Source: Pseudobdellovibrionaceae bacterium
GTDB taxonomy: Bacteria; Bdellovibrionota; Bdellovibrionia; Bdellovibrionales; JAMPXM01
Reading direction: 5' to 3'
Length of the DNA: 5,835 bases
Assembly (NCBI GenBank): GCA_913774795.1
Contig: CAJYIL010000586.1
Span: forward strand, 1 to 5,835
A program made the translations under genes and the position numbers. Every line of letters begins with the position of its first letter. Within the stretch, counting starts at the first letter, position 1. The notes under the pieces are model-generated. The model saw nothing but the letters and a program-made list of their open reading frames with translations, had not been told where the DNA came from and made no database searches. This document shows positions 5,145 through 5,835 of the stretch, piece after piece.

Positions 5145-5835
5145 GTAGACACGTCACGATCGTCGAAGTCGGAGCCCGCGATGGACTCCAGAACGAAAAG
5201 AAAGTTCTGGATCAAGCGACTCGTCTCGAATTCGCCGAGCGTCTGGCGTCAGCTGGAGTTCACAAGATCGAACTCGGCTCGTTCGTCTCTCCGAAGTGGG
5301 TTCCGCAAATGGCGGGTTCAACCGAACTCCTGACCGAAGCTCTGCGCCGACGCGACTCAGGCGTTGAGCCCTGGAAGTCGATGGATATCTCGGCGCTCGT
5401 TCCGAATCCGCGAGGAATGTCGGATGCGCTCGCGATCGGTTTGAAACACGTCGCCATCTTTGCGTCGGCTTCGGAGTCATTCGCTCGAAAGAATATCAAC
5501 TGCACGATCGACGAGAGCTTCGTTCGCTTCGCAGAAGTCATGAAGCTTGCTCGCGAGAACGGCGTGCGCGTGCGTGGTTACCTCTCGATGTGTTTTGGTG
5601 ATCCGTTTGAAGGCGAGATCTCTGAAGGTGTCGTCGTTCGCTTAACCAAAAAGTTGATCGATCTCGGTGTCTACGAAGTCTCCATCGGTGATACGGTCGG
5701 TGTCGCGGACCCTTCGCAAGTGAAGCGGCTCACACGCAAACTCATCGACGCCGTCGGCAAAGATCGACTGGCGATGCATTTTCATGACACGCGCGGGACC
5801 GCGATGGCGAACGTGCTCGCGGCTCTCGAGCTCGG
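5141..5835 (+). CDS. mvaB: Hydroxymethylglutaryl-CoA lyase, N-terminal 231 residues (runs off the right edge)
   Basis: This enzyme cleaves HMG-CoA to acetyl-CoA and acetoacetate, the last step of leucine breakdown. The frame is open from the ATG at 5141 to the window end. Motifs follow the HMG-CoA lyase TIM barrel in order: V-E-V-G-A-R-D-G-L-Q-N-E with catalytic Arg13 and metal-binding Asp14, I-E-L-G-S-F-V-S-P-K-W-V-P-Q-M with Glu44, L-V-P-N-P-R-G, S-A-S-E-S-F, Y-L-S-M-C-F-G-D-P-F-E-G, G-D-T-V-G-V-A-D-P, and M-H-F-H-D-T-R-G with metal ligands His213 and His215. The flexible-loop catalytic Cys and the last metal-ligand Asn fall beyond the window. Related DRE-TIM enzymes (homocitrate or isopropylmalate synthase) lack the S-F-V-S-P-K-W-V-P-Q-M combination. 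The gene is joined to the operon by the ATGA-bounded linker upstream, with GGAG at 5131-5134. liuE is a synonym in liu clusters. Confidence 0.94.
   Translation, partial: MSRHVTIVEVGARDGLQNEKKVLDQATRLEFAERLASAGVHKIELGSFVSPKWVPQMAGSTELLTEALRRRDSGVEPWKSMDISALVPNPRGMSDALAIGLKHVAIFASASESFARKNINCTIDESFVRFAEVMKLARENGVRVRGYLSMCFGDPFEGEISEGVVVRLTKKLIDLGVYEVSIGDTVGVADPSQVKRLTRKLIDAVGKDRLAMHFHDTRGTAMANVLAALEL

Overview
The window is a tightly packed plus-strand operon for the lower part of leucine (isovalerate) breakdown. It carries both halves of methylcrotonyl-CoA carboxylase (MCC), a methylglutaconyl-CoA hydratase-like enoyl-CoA hydratase, and the first 231 residues of HMG-CoA lyase. Together these take 3-methylcrotonyl-CoA through 3-methylglutaconyl-CoA and HMG-CoA to acetyl-CoA and acetoacetate. 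The isovaleryl-CoA dehydrogenase that should feed the pathway is not in the window and may lie just outside it. The DNA is moderately GC-rich by eye, dense in genes, and bacterial. The protein families are typical of proteobacterial liu/mcc clusters. A predatory or Bdellovibrio-like lineage is only a loose impression; the sequence does not settle taxonomy.

Layout. Positions 1-132 hold the start of a minus-strand gene for an exported protein, with a clear signal peptide. Positions 133-199 are a 67-base divergent promoter region. From 200 onward all genes are on the plus strand: a hotdog-fold thioesterase-like protein (200-793), the MCC carboxyltransferase (790-2406), a LiuC-type hydratase (2410-3189), the MCC biotin carboxylase (3189-4658), a separate biotin carrier protein (4705-5085), and HMG-CoA lyase (5141 to beyond the window end). 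Junctions are ATGA overlaps, a TAATG overlap or a 3-base gap, so translation is probably coupled along the whole message.

The most unusual feature is a pair of related linkers, at 4655-4708 and 5082-5144. They flank the carrier-protein gene and fill the only two gaps between plus-strand genes longer than 3 bases. Over their first ~40 columns they match at 35 positions. Each begins with an ATGA overlapping the upstream stop, stays open as a tiny ORF (17 and 20 codons), and ends with an ATGA overlapping the next start. Each carries the Shine-Dalgarno sequence of the following gene. The first copy lies exactly where the usual single MCC alpha chain is split into biotin carboxylase and carrier protein. 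It may be a duplicated or mobile translation-coupling cassette that split the ancestral fused gene.
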